Assembly (NCBI GenBank): GCA_946894095.1
Contig: OX335665.1
Location: 816,001 to 880,000 of the forward strand
Direction: 5' to 3'
DNA length: 64,000 bases
DNA from: Incurvaria masculella
Taxonomy: Eukaryota; Arthropoda; Insecta; Lepidoptera; Incurvariidae
A program made the translations under genes and the position numbers. Shown in pieces: positions 12,701 to 20,258 of the stretch; position 1 is the first letter of the stretch; each line of letters opens with the position of its first letter. Under the pieces are notes generated by a model that worked only from the letters and a program-made list of their open reading frames with translations, was not told where the DNA came from and ran no database searches.

Positions 12701-15700
12701 CTGTACCATAGACTAGAGATGAAACTGATTTCCGGTAACTATCCGGTACCCAGCCTTGTTTGAACTGTGGAACAAGCTGCCAGAAGATGTTGTTCAAGCA
12801 ACCACCACGAATTCTTTTAAAAAACGGCTTTCAAACACCTAAAAACGTTTAACTAAAGTAACCGTAATTACAAAGCACCAGTGAACCCAGATATGAAAAT
12901 ATCAGCTTAGGCTGCTCGTTCATCAAATAACCAAATTTTTAATAATTTGCCAGTCGAAAACCGATTTTGCTACACCATACATGGTTAAGTACGCGGAATC
13001 ATACTAAAATATAGGGTATTTTTCCCAGATTTGAATACGAAACACCGAAAAAACTAACGGCTGGACTCCGCTGACATTGACACGTATCAGATGTTAAGTT
13101 AGCGTCACATTTATGTTTAATCGTGGAGAATCGAGTGGTTATAGTTTGGTATTTGGTTGTTACGTCATTGCAGATATTCGTCTGATCGGAGATTTGACAG
13201 CGGTTTGGCTTTAGTTGGTAACAGAATGTTATTATGAATTTTAATTTTATTTATTTATTTGATGAACGAGCAGCCTAAGCTGATGTGTTCATGTCTGGGT
13301 TCACTGGTGCTTTCTTATTATGGTTACTTGAGTTTAGTGTTTTTAGGTGTTTTTCAAGCCTGTTCTTAAAATAATTGGTGGTGGGTGCTTCAACGACATC
13401 TTCTGACAGCTTGTTCCACATTTCCACTGCCCTATTCTACAGGAAGTGTTGTCACAGGTTTGTTGAGCTGACAGTGGCATTGAGCTTTAGGCTATGACCT
13501 CGGAGATGACTATTTGTGTTTCTAGTGAAGAGGTTCTGCAGTTCTGGACAGTCGTAATAATCATTGAGAATCTTGTATGTTTCTATGAGGTCGCCCCTTT
13601 CTCTACATTGTTCCAAGGTTGTCAGCTTGAGCAATTTTAGTCTTTCCTCGTATGGTTTCTTCTTCAGTACTTTTGTATCTTGGTCGCTCTTCTCTGAACT
13701 CGTTCTAGGAGACTAATATCTTTGACGAAGTAGGGATTCCATATTTGGAATCCATATTCCAGGAGTGGTCTAATGTGAGATTTGTATATTTTGATTAATG
13801 TCTCTATGGTCAGTTTCTGAAATTATTTCCGTATGATGTAGAATAGGGCATTTGCTCGTTTGACCATGGTCTCTATATGATTTGCCCATTTAACCAGTTA
13901 TTGTGCACTGAATTGACAATCTCACTTCTGAGAAAATAAAAAAGAAGAGCACTCACAAGAAGAGAACGACGGCGCGACGCTCTGCCCGATGAGACTCCTC
14001 GTGCCGTCCAACCCGGCGGGCGCCCTCGCCTGCACGCGCCGCTCGCCCGGCGGACTGCCGCACGACTCCAGCAGGCCCATCAGCCGCCGCGTGGCGCTGC
14101 TGACGGAGTTGTCGACGTCGTGCAGCGGCGCCGCGAGCACCGCCGTCGCGCGCCGCCGGATGTTCGGCGCGTTGAGGTACGTCGCGGAGGCGCCCGCTCC
14201 GCCGTAGCGCGTGCGGCCCGCGTAGAACGGCGAGCCGCTGGTGCTGTGCGGCCTCTTGGATGCGGCGGGCGTGGACGGCGCATCTGAAAGTGAAGGTATA
14301 TTGCCAAATAAGAATTAATGGTGAGCAATAATATTAAACAAGGTTTTTATTCTTTCAAAAATGTTCCTGTCTGAAATTCTTAGAAATCTTATTAGATTTG
14401 ACTCTAATGTGTAGATGTGGTTTCATCTCTAGTTTAGTGTAGATGTCAAATGCAGAGGAACCCAACCATTTTTCACAGGGTTTTTTTTTTAAACAAAAAA
14501 AACAAAAACATTTTTCACTGTTAAGTCCACAGAGGTCATTATTACACATACTTACCCTGTTACTATCACACCTAAATCATCATCTGAATAGTTATACAAT
14601 GTTTTGTTCTTTGCATTGACATGCAGTTTCTAATTCGAGTGAAAGGGACAAACTATCGTGTAACTATTTAGACGATAATCTTGGTTTAATAGTGACAGGG
14701 TTAATGTTTAGTTAATTTTTATTCAGATGTATGTAATTTATATATTTTTTACACCTTTAACTGAGGCCAGTCAAAACTCATTAGAGAGCTATACGAAACG
14801 GCAACAAACTCAATGAAACCCACTGCAATACTCCGCAGTGGAATGGCTTTGTATTTTGGACGGAAAAACCACAGGATAAAATGTCTTTGCGTATGACAGA
14901 TTGCAATCATATTTTTCAGACACTATTTTTAAAATATATCACCAAAAAATAACATCGATTAGAAGTGAGGAGTTCTATCTTCGGTATTATGGCACAAAAA
15001 GCAATTCAAACTACATGATAGCCAACTCTCAATACGACTAAATCTCAACTCACCCTTCGTTTTCCCCGAGTTATCCTCCGTAGGATCGCTCCTCCGGAAC
15101 AGATTGATCCTGGCTACGCTTCTGTTCCCGCCGGAGCGGGGCAGATCGGGCCACCGCTCCGACCTGCCCTCGCGGCTCGGCGGCGACGCGACGATTGGCT
15201 CCGCCCTGTGGCCGCTCGGACCCGCGGCTTGATCATCGGGCCGCGGCGTTGAGATAATCTGAATAAATACACTTTCGTTATTTATTTATTTAATTCAATA
15301 TTCATATGTATATTTATAAGTTTTAAACAGGCAGCATATGCTGGTGCGTCTAAATCCAATGATTAACTTGATAAATTGATAATAGTTGTTAAGTGGTTTC
15401 TCGATTTTGTTTGACTTGGTTATCCGAAGTCACCTTCAGCCGAAGAGACGACGACCGTTGGAGTAACCGTGTCCTACACTGGCGGCCGTGGACAGGAAAA
15501 CGGAGTGTGGGAAGACCACCCGCCAGGTGGGACGACGACATCAAGTGTGTCGGCGGAAGGCAGTGGTTCCGTACCGCTGAGGGCCGGGAGGACCGGAGAA
15601 AAATTGGAGAGGCGTATGTCCAGCAGTGGACGCAAACACGCTGACTGACTGACTGACTTGGTTACCCAGTCTAGCGTCCATGTCTCTACCACTCGGTCAG

Positions 15701-16922
15701 ATTCGTAGTTTTTGCTAGTTTTCGTTTTAGAGGCCGCGACTTGCAAATTCATGTTGTGTCCTCGAAGATGACCATAACATAGCAACCTAAATAACCATCA
15801 TGATGTGGCTGGGCGATTCATGATTTCCTAAATATGGTTAGGTTAGGTACGGTTAGGTTAGGTTACACGCACGGTGAGGGTACAGCACAAATGCACTGTT
15901 TCTGGGTGTTTTGTAGGTATACGACACTTGAAGAAAGAAGTCAAAGAGGAGACCTCATTGAAACTTTTAAAATACTTAATGCCCACTATGATGTGTCTGA
16001 ACAAAACAGGACTTCGTGGCCATTCGACAAACCAGGTTTAATTCAAACCCAAAGAAGTACTTTCTTTCAAACTGTGTAGTGGACTCCTGGAATAAATTGC
16101 CTCAAGAATTGATTAGTGCTATCACAGTAAATTGTTTTAAAAACCAGTTAGACAAACACCTTAATAGTATTAAACTTAACTAAAAACACAATAATATTAG
16201 TGCAATTTAAAGTACACGCATCAGCTTAAAGCTGCTGGTGTATACTATCCTCAATGGCTCAGTGGCGCGACACTTCGGCGATCGCTCTCCGAAGTTAAGC
16301 AACACTGGGTCCGGTCTAGTCTTGGATGGGTGACCATTCGACCGTTGAGAGAGGCTGGCCGTGGTTCGGATTCCACGTTAAACTGTAGGTCCACTTCCTT
16401 ACTTACTAGGTGGTGGGGTAAATCCCGCCCGGGTTGGTACCATCGCATTGGATGAACGATGGTCGAAGTGGCAATGAAAATTGTCCGTGTTTTCAATATA
16501 AGGATGGTCCTGGCATGGCACCTAGTTCCCATGTGGTGTGTTGGGCTAATACCATGAAAGAAAGTGTGGTATTAGCCATCCATGTCCAGTCACATAAAAA
16601 AAAACTTTTAATAACAATAATAATTTATTTTTTTGCAGTTTCCTTTCAAGAATCAGGCTATTAGGTTAGAATGTAGGGTTTACATTTAATACCCTCCGCA
16701 TGAACTCACCTCCGGCGGTGCGTAGTAGTTGGTGATGGAAGCGCTGGGCTCGTAGCGCGCCCTCTTCGCCGGCGGCGACTGCGTGCGCTCCGGCTCGCGC
16801 TCCGGCGTCGGCTCCGGCGTGTCCGCCTCCGGCACCGACCCGTTGGTGTTGGTCTGCCTTCGGCCCTTGAACCAGTCCGATATCGCCCGCGGCAGCAGGT
16901 CTGACACCTTCGATGGCATCAT
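718..16922 (-). CDS. NUP153: Nucleoporin NUP153 (nuclear pore basket, FG nucleoporin)
   Basis: NUP153 sits on the nuclear face of the pore and binds importins, Ran and the basket. Seven minus-strand exons join with matching phases: 16922-16710, 15258-15054, 14283-13957, 11324-11159, 10012-6526, 6120-6035 and 784-718. They total 4,551 nt, or 1,516 aa plus stop, close to the roughly 1,475 aa of the human protein. Order: an N-terminal amphipathic, basic region; a Ser/Pro/Arg-rich linker; seven RanBP2-type zinc fingers (about residues 450-745, pattern W-x-C-x2-C-x10-C-x2-C); dozens of FG motifs, mostly LFG; and a basic tail (RRVRKAVRR-like), as in other NUP153 proteins. Every junction is GT-AG. 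The start is tentative: exon 16932-16710 opens with an acceptor, and two adjacent in-frame ATGs lie at 16922 and 16919, but an upstream exon may exist. Introns are full of repeats. Identification is by domain order and the diagnostic C-terminus. Confidence 0.9.
830..1371. mobile_element. MITE, TTAA target (piggyBac-like), family A
   Basis: Ends are GGTGGACCAACCC and GGGTTGGGCCACC, flanked by TTAA at 826-829 and 1372-1375. There is no transposase. The internal part matches the region at 39.0-40.3 kb. TTAA duplication with short inverted ends is typical of piggyBac-mobilised MITEs. Confidence 0.75.
1376..1743. mobile_element. Palindromic MITE, TTAA target, family B (copy 1)
   Basis: Terminal inverted repeats GAACGGCCCGTAAGC / GCTTACGGGCCGACC are followed by long subterminal inverted repeats containing 'tacaaacgtagtttact'. 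The flanks are TTAA at 1372-1375 and 1744-1747. Other copies lie at 10536-10902 and 56416-56777. It shares its left TTAA with the family A element next to it. Confidence 0.82.
3160..3345. promoter_or_regulatory. CpG-containing block with four CCAAT/ATTGG motifs (uncertain)
   Basis: Three ATTGG motifs and one CCAAT occur within about 110 bp (3222-3330), next to a CG-rich segment. A similar CG-rich segment lies in inverse orientation at 5728-5772. It may be a promoter-like part of a repeat rather than of a host gene. Downstream, an ATG at 3436 is followed by a possible GTAAGT donor at 3455, but no further exon is found. Confidence 0.2.
4037..4335 (+). repeat. 'ggttccgtacc' lepidopteran interspersed repeat, copy 1
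   Basis: Begins 'ttagggttccgtacc', contains a (gtcc/gtct)n tract, and ends with a hairpin 'gtgcgagtccggctcgcac' then 'ttggccggttttt'. Other full or partial copies in the window: 28881-29012, 51240-51346, 52577-52908, 54224-54492, 60808-60872 and 62434-62735. The near-terminal hairpin and GTCY tract resemble non-autonomous Helitron-like elements of Lepidoptera (Lep1 type); the class is an inference. Confidence 0.7.
6035..6120 (-). CDS. NUP153: NUP153 penultimate coding exon
   Basis: This 86-nt exon encodes about 28 residues (a Gln/Ala/Pro/Gly-rich stretch with one SFGGG motif). It enters in phase 0 after the big exon and leaves with two bases (GG) before the donor GTACGT. The acceptor is a tandem ATCAGCAG, so splicing after the first or second AG changes only one in-frame codon. 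Confidence 0.8.
6183..6511 (-). mobile_element. Short interspersed element, family X (copy 1)
   Basis: The reverse complement matches 30030-30385 and, in two pieces, 51738-51782 plus 52019-52150. Shared blocks are 'tggtagt(a/c)aaactacac', 'gatccgcggatt', 'gatcaaccagt(g/a)aagaagaa' and 'aatgctactgcc'. There is no coding capacity. It ends about 14 bp from the NUP153 donor at 6525. Confidence 0.65.
6526..10012 (-). CDS. NUP153: NUP153 large exon: seven zinc fingers plus FG repeats
   Basis: This 3,487-nt exon runs from an acceptor (TTGCAG, just above 10012) to a donor (GGGCAG|GTATGT at 6526/6525). It encodes about three quarters of the protein. Plus-strand positions of about 8690-9590 hold seven RanBP2-type zinc fingers; six share the signature CxDCWV...C(I/V)ACGG, while the last has CATC...CACC. 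In other NUP153 proteins these fingers bind Ran and COPI. About 6530-8560 encodes FG repeats, many spaced 15-25 residues apart as LFGxxSN. The regular repeat also keeps long frames open on the opposite strand; those are shadows. Confidence 0.92.
10536..10902. mobile_element. Palindromic MITE, TTAA target, family B (copy 2)
   Basis: Flanked by TTAA at 10532-10535 and 10903-10906. Ends GGTCGGCCCGTAAGC / GCTTACGGGCCGTTC. It lies in the NUP153 intron between exons 11159-11324 and 6526-10012 and is highly similar to the copies at 1376 and 56416. Confidence 0.85.
11159..11324 (-). CDS. NUP153: NUP153 exon 4
   Basis: A 166-nt GC-rich exon between TTGCAG and GTGAGAC. It encodes an YKTQELRVSQLPTLLR-like stretch, then Ala/Pro-rich sequence. 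One base is carried in from exon 3 (completing Ser) and two bases carried out complete the Ser before GEMTTS of the big exon. Phase agreement on both sides supports the call. Confidence 0.85.
11458..11818 (+). mobile_element. CR1-type LINE 3' fragment (copy 1)
   Basis: Encodes the C-terminal tail typical of CR1-like reverse transcriptases (RLRGHSVKI...[20 protein letters not shown]). A 3' UTR follows, ending 'cacgcatcagcataatgctactagtgcatt' and then a (TAA)n tail. A close relative is at 54868-55205. It is 5'-truncated. Confidence 0.75.
11824..12075 (+). mobile_element. LINE C-terminal fragment (R1/Jockey/I-type)
   Basis: Encodes about 60 codons with CxxC...ETTTHVLLEC, the Cys/His motif found after RNase H or at the C-terminus of several arthropod LINE polyproteins. 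It ends with a short 'actaactaacta' tract. It is truncated and non-functional. Confidence 0.55.
12079..12650 (-). mobile_element. tRNA-headed SINE with internal (TTAGG)n tract
   Basis: The reverse complement shows the SINE body shared with 48918-49341 ('atggttcggaatccatg', 'ggtaccatc', 'attgtccatgttttcc', 'attagccatccatgtcca'). Two insertions break it: a telomere-type tract at 12152-12204 and foreign sequence at about 12389-12500. Confidence 0.6.
12152..12204 (-). repeat. Interstitial telomere-type (TTAGG)n repeat
   Basis: About seven tandem CCTAA units plus variants (cttaa, ctatc). TTAGG is the standard insect telomere repeat. A shorter tract (about 28 bp, plus strand) is at 15838-15866. 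Its position inside a SINE argues for local expansion or repair rather than a chromosome-end fusion. Confidence 0.7.
12752..12935 (+). mobile_element. CR1-type LINE 3' fragment
   Basis: Encodes LWNKLPEDVVQ...FKKRL, then a 3' UTR ending 'cagcttaggctgctcgttcatcaaataa'. The copy at 13252-13905 has the same ending in the opposite orientation, so the two form an inverted pair about 320 bp apart. Confidence 0.7.
13252..13905 (-). mobile_element. CR1-type LINE 3' fragment (inverted partner)
   Basis: The minus strand encodes the end of a CR1-like RT ORF ([16 protein letters not shown]...RGHSLKLNA), broken by frameshifts, with the 3' UTR at 13252-13300. It lies in a NUP153 intron. Confidence 0.75.
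13957..14283 (-). CDS. NUP153: NUP153 exon 3
   Basis: A 327-nt exon from CTTTCAG to CTT|GTGAGT. It encodes a Ser/Pro/Arg-rich segment (for example KRPHSTSGSPFY and ATYLNAPNIRRR) of the N-terminal region. It receives one base (G, completing Asp) from exon 2 and passes one base to exon 4. Confidence 0.85.
14561..14702. mobile_element. Short palindromic MITE (copy 1)
   Basis: Ends 'cctgttactat...' and '...atagtgacaggg'. Subterminal inverted motifs 'atctgaatagtt' and 'aactatttagacgat' surround a centre with 'gcattgacatgcagtttc'. A related copy is at 59085-59228. Confidence 0.6.
15054..15258 (-). CDS. NUP153: NUP153 exon 2
   Basis: A 205-nt exon between TTATTCAG and AAGG|GTGAGT. It starts in phase 0 after the exon ending YYAPPE and encodes IISTPRPDDQ... 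and a basic RINLFRRSD region. It passes one base to exon 3. Confidence 0.85.
15420..15652 (+). mobile_element. RTE-type LINE C-terminal fragment
   Basis: Encodes [21 protein letters not shown] followed by a RWDDD...GEAYVQQW tail, the characteristic C-terminus of RTE-clade reverse transcriptases. It ends in a (TGAC)n tail. Further RTE fragments are at 29190-29460, 51785-52018 and 54545-54855. Confidence 0.8.
15652..15790 (-). mobile_element. CR1-type LINE fragment
   Basis: The minus strand encodes YGHLRGHNMNLQ...KTSKNY...RVVETW, the CR1 RT tail. It abuts the RTE fragment tail to tail. Confidence 0.6.
15905..16248 (+). mobile_element. CR1-type LINE 3' fragment
   Basis: Encodes [19 protein letters not shown], then [14 protein letters not shown]...FKNQLDKHL with frameshifts, then the 3' end 'cacgcatcagcttaaagctgctggtgtata'. 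A 5S-headed SINE starts directly after it. Confidence 0.75.
16250..16605 (+). mobile_element. 5S rRNA-headed SINE (SINE3-like), copy 1
   Basis: The first ~90 bp resemble 5S rRNA with its internal RNA polymerase III control region ('gaagttaagcaac' and 'ggatgggtgacc'). The body ('attccacgttaaactgtagg', 'ggtaccatcgcattg') and A-rich tail are shared with 50201-50584 and with the tRNA-headed SINEs. It is a retroposed element, not a functional 5S gene. Confidence 0.85.
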
Positions 16923-16932
16923 TTTTGGGCGT
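16710..16932 (-). CDS. NUP153: NUP153 first recognisable coding exon
   Basis: A 223-nt exon between TGTTTCAG and CCGGAG|GTGAGT. Two in-frame ATGs lie ten bases from the acceptor. They are followed by PSKVSDLLPRAISDWFKGRR, an amphipathic basic helix like the membrane-binding N-terminus of NUP153, and then an acidic/Pro-rich stretch and KRARYEPS. The exon opens with an acceptor and an open frame upstream, so a further 5' exon is possible. Confidence 0.75.
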
Positions 16933-18153
16933 CTGAAACAGTATTCATTTAAATTGATTACGTACCCTGCATTCCGGAATTCGTGCATTGAAAATATCAC
17001 AGAGAAAGTGAATACAGTGAATACTTGTGTTCCGAATTGATATCACTGCTGATAGCAACAAACGCACGATACCAAATCGGAACGAATTTGAGCAGACATA
17101 TGTGTCAGAGCCTAACCTAACTACCACGAAAATGCATCGTTAGTCTCAAGAGTGTTTATTTCAGGCCTAGAATTGTCTAACTAGACTAACTAATGGCAAA
17201 AGACCTTCGTTATTTCAGAATACAAGTGCATACAATCAGAGAACTACAGATAAGCATGCTTAATGACAGCTTGATGACAGCCATTTAACAGCGTACACGG
17301 CGGACATGCTCTAAGCCGTGCGCCCTTTGTACGATCTGTGTGCGGCCTAGAGTCACGTCCCTCATGTCAACATGACGTTCACGGGAGTGAATATAAGCAA
17401 TTCGGAACAGTTGTGTACGCGTACATTGTGAATTCTCCGCAATATACGCATTTCGGAATGCAGTGCTAGATTTTCACTATTGTTCACTAAAATCCACATT
17501 ATTACGCCTAAAATAATGCTAAATATTACAAATCTGACCGTAGTGTCCTGGATGTGTGGCAGTGTCAGGATGATGAATAAATAATAAACGCCAATGGCAA
17601 AGAAAACACAAAGCTTATTGTAGATGTCACTTGAGCGACCTCACCATATAAACGGCAAAACTGTCATTCTTGTCAAGTTTTATATATGAGTTTTTAGATT
17701 AAATATTGTACTCAATGATGCAGTTAAAATAAGGTTCAAAGGAGAAGAACACAGTGTTACGTTATTCGTTGATTGAGACACCGTTAAGTGGACGTAATAT
17801 TTATTAGATACAGACTTGATAGTATCAACAAATATAGGAGAGATCTAGAGCCGTGTCGTTTCCTTGGATGACAGACAGGAATGGCGACCGGAACTCTCAG
17901 TGACAGTTGACGTATGTCAAGAGTGTTGCCACTCCCAACAAGCAGCACAAGATTTCCTCATGGGGGTAAAAAGTAGGCAGTTAAGAAAAATAAAAAAGAT
18001 AAATATATTTCATAAACCAACGGAACGTGTGCAGAAATCCCTAACGCCCGTTCCCATCACCTCCAGCTACATAAAATCCCAAAGCTGCCTTTCGGTTACA
18101 CTATGTAAATATGCAATGTAACCGAGAGTTACTTATTGGATTTCATGGCCGGT
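16933..18153. other. Upstream region of NUP153, no gene seen
   Basis: I find no convincing 5' exon of NUP153 here. A repeat at 18050-18135 (containing 'cagctacataaaatcccaaag' and 'ggttacactatgtaaatatg') recurs at 27703-27790. The rest is unassigned AT-rich sequence. Confidence 0.4.
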
Positions 18154-18409
18154 AGTCTCAGTTCTCACCAAAATTGGCGTTTACGTAACTTTAAAGTTCC
18201 GTAAAAACGTCAAACTCCATACAAGTTTTTACTGGAGATTCTGTGGTTTTACTTCTTCAAGCTGTCAAAGTCAAACTCGGCCTTCCGATTTGTATGAAAA
18301 CGCGGAGTCAGCGTACACGGCAACGTCGACGTATTTACGGCAACGTTGAGTAAGCTGTCAAATCAAACTCGGACTCGCAAATGGTAGTTCGCTTAACGCC
18401 CACTGCGCG

Positions 18410-18671
18410 AGTTACGCTGCCAGTACTAACGATTCCCATACATTCTGCAGCGTCAACATCACGCCACCAATCATTCGATCGGTGAAGCATGACCAAATAA
18501 GGCAATGTGTTGCGCCTTCCTGGGAAATGCATGGCTAGCACTTTATTAGCATAAATACCCTCAGCTCCTTAGAACCATTGATATTTTCTGATTGTCATTC
18601 ACGCCGTGTCCACGTCTCTAATAAAGTATTTGCTTTTTAAAAAGGCGTTCCCGTGACTCGTGAACTTAACT
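18410..18671 (+). repeat. Errantivirus 5' LTR
   Basis: 262 bp, starting AGTTACGCTG and ending GAACTTAACT. It contains AATAAAG at about 18620 (polyadenylation). It matches 25631-25892 with a constant offset of 7,221 and no difference that I could find. Confidence 0.95.
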
Positions 18672-18688
18672 GGCGCAGCCGGTAGGAT
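18671..18688 (+). other. Primer-binding site
   Basis: TGGCGCAGCCGGTAGGAT follows the 5' LTR and shares its first T with the LTR end. This is the tRNA-Ser-type primer site used by the 17.6/297/TED branch of errantiviruses. Confidence 0.75.
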
Positions 18689-19157
18689 TTTGCTACCTGG
18701 CGCGTTGTGGAACATAAGACTTTGATCCGTAACACGCTGGCGGTGTTTTAACATCTAAGTGCAACAGACCTACAAATAAATAAATAAATTAAGTTCAAAC
18801 AATTAAAGGACCTGTGAAAAGTGTGGACAGTGCTAGGCTACTTCTGGAGCAGAGGGGGAGTATCAGCAACAGCACAACCACAGCATCAGCAGCAGTCCAG
18901 GGTAGCAGTGCAGATAGTATTGCTGGACATCAGGCGGAGGACAACAATATCCACATTCCTCTCGGTGGAGCATGGGAGTAACGGGGTCTTTGTGAGTAAA
19001 ACTTTTCACTATCCCGCACACCTTCCTTTACAACTCCTCCTTGGAATAGTATATGTGTCTTGCGAGGTAAAATTCCTTGACAGGTCACCCCACCCTTGCA
19101 TCGGGTTTATTTTTTTTCTCTCCCTTAAAATCATCTTGATAAAACCCTCAAGGAAAA

Positions 19158-20258
19158 ATGGCTGAAGAAAATATTAGACTCGTTCCAGCAGAGATCGCCA
19201 AAATAATACCTACATTTGACGGTGATCAAACTCAACTAAATATTTTTATTAGTAAGTGCGAGTACATACTAAGCACTTTCGCAGGTGGTGCCCAACAAAA
19301 CTTATATATCTACCACCTGCTTACGAGTAAATTGAAGGGACCGGCAGCGGCCCTCATTGGAGAATCCGAAGAGTTCCTTAGCTGGGAACAGCTGAAAAAC
19401 CTGTTAAAACAGCACTTTGGCGACCCTAGGAGTGAGGAGTGCCTCGCCTTAGAGCTGGAATCGCTAAAAATTTATTCAGGCGAAAGTTACAACGATTTTT
19501 GCAACCGCGTGCAAAAAACAAAAAATACATTAATTTGCAAGGTGAACCAAGAAATAACAGAGGCCAACATGCGCCAGAGCAAACAATCAATTTATAACAA
19601 CACGGCGCTAAACGTATTTCTATACAACCTCACCCCTGCCCTGGTTAGGCAAGTAAGGTTAGGATCACCGAAAACCCTTGAAGATGCCCTGCGCATAGTC
19701 TTAGAAGAAGTTAATTTCAAAAAAATATACGACGCAAAAAACAAACCTCAAACCGGTATAACGAAACCCCAGTTTGGAAATCGTCCCCAAACATCAGCGG
19801 GACCCTCGAATGTTCTACCACGTTACCAAAACGGTGAAAATAAAAAATATTTTCCTCAACAAACAATGCGCACAATCAATATGCCTTCAAACTTTAGACA
19901 GGGTAGCAACCAATACCGCACTCATTCCCAACCCCCGAGAGCAGTTGAAGGACAGATGCGCAGTACACAATTCAGACATCAGCAAACAGGAGCACCGACG
20001 GACGCAACAATGCGATCTCTCCCACCACGGCAACCTTCCCGACAGGTCTACAGGCCAGCCCAGCAGGCTACCTCGCAGGAATTGTTTTACAACGAATCAT
20101 GCGAAGAGTCAACCGAGTATGTGGAGGACCTAGAGGAAGCCGAGCCGCAGTTGGAATGCGAGGAGGCGGAATTCTCAGACAATGCCTATCTCGAGGACTC
20201 ATTGCTTGAAAATGTCGAGAATTTTCGAATAACAGCCTCACACAAGAGATTCACCTAA
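19158..20258 (+). CDS. gag: Errantivirus Gag
   Basis: A 366-aa structural protein expected to form the particle and bind RNA. It begins with an MAEEN start and a conserved Gag-like fold region (FDGD...F...CE, about residues 18-35) that is typical of Ty3/Gypsy Gag of errantiviruses. The C-terminal half is Gln/Pro/Arg-rich and acidic at the end, and I see no CCHC zinc knuckle, as usual for errantiviruses. The reading frame is in the +1 position relative to pol, so Pol is expected from a -1 frameshift in the overlap 20210-20258. The ATG is preceded by a long leader, as in related elements. Confidence 0.88.
   Translation: MAEENIRLVPAEIAKIIPTFDGDQTQLNIFISKCEYILSTFAGGAQQNLYIYHLLTSKLKGPAAALIGESEEFLSWEQLKNLLKQHFGDPRSEECLALELESLKIYSGESYNDFCNRVQKTKNTLICKVNQEITEANMRQSKQSIYNNTALNVFLYNLTPALVRQVRLGSPKTLEDALRIVLEEVNFKKIYDAKNKPQTGITKPQFGNRPQTSAGPSNVLPRYQNGENKKYFPQQTMRTINMPSNFRQGSNQYRTHSQPPRAVEGQMRSTQFRHQQTGAPTDATMRSLPPRQPSRQVYRPAQQATSQELFYNESCEESTEYVEDLEEAEPQLECEEAEFSDNAYLEDSLLENVENFRITASHKRFT

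Noticed and set aside
16250..16345. Functional 5S rRNA gene (also at 50201)
   Set aside because: Only the 5S-like promoter region is present, fused to a SINE body and A-tail, with substitutions; the 3' part of 5S rRNA is missing.
18335..18541. Small minus-strand frame repeated at 25577-25762
   Set aside because: It is the antisense of the LTR sequence, duplicated because the LTRs are identical.
20219..20228. A precise slippery heptamer for the gag-pol -1 frameshift
   Set aside because: GAATTTT in the overlap does not fit the X-XXY-YYZ rule well, so I state only that the frames require a -1 shift within 20210-20258.
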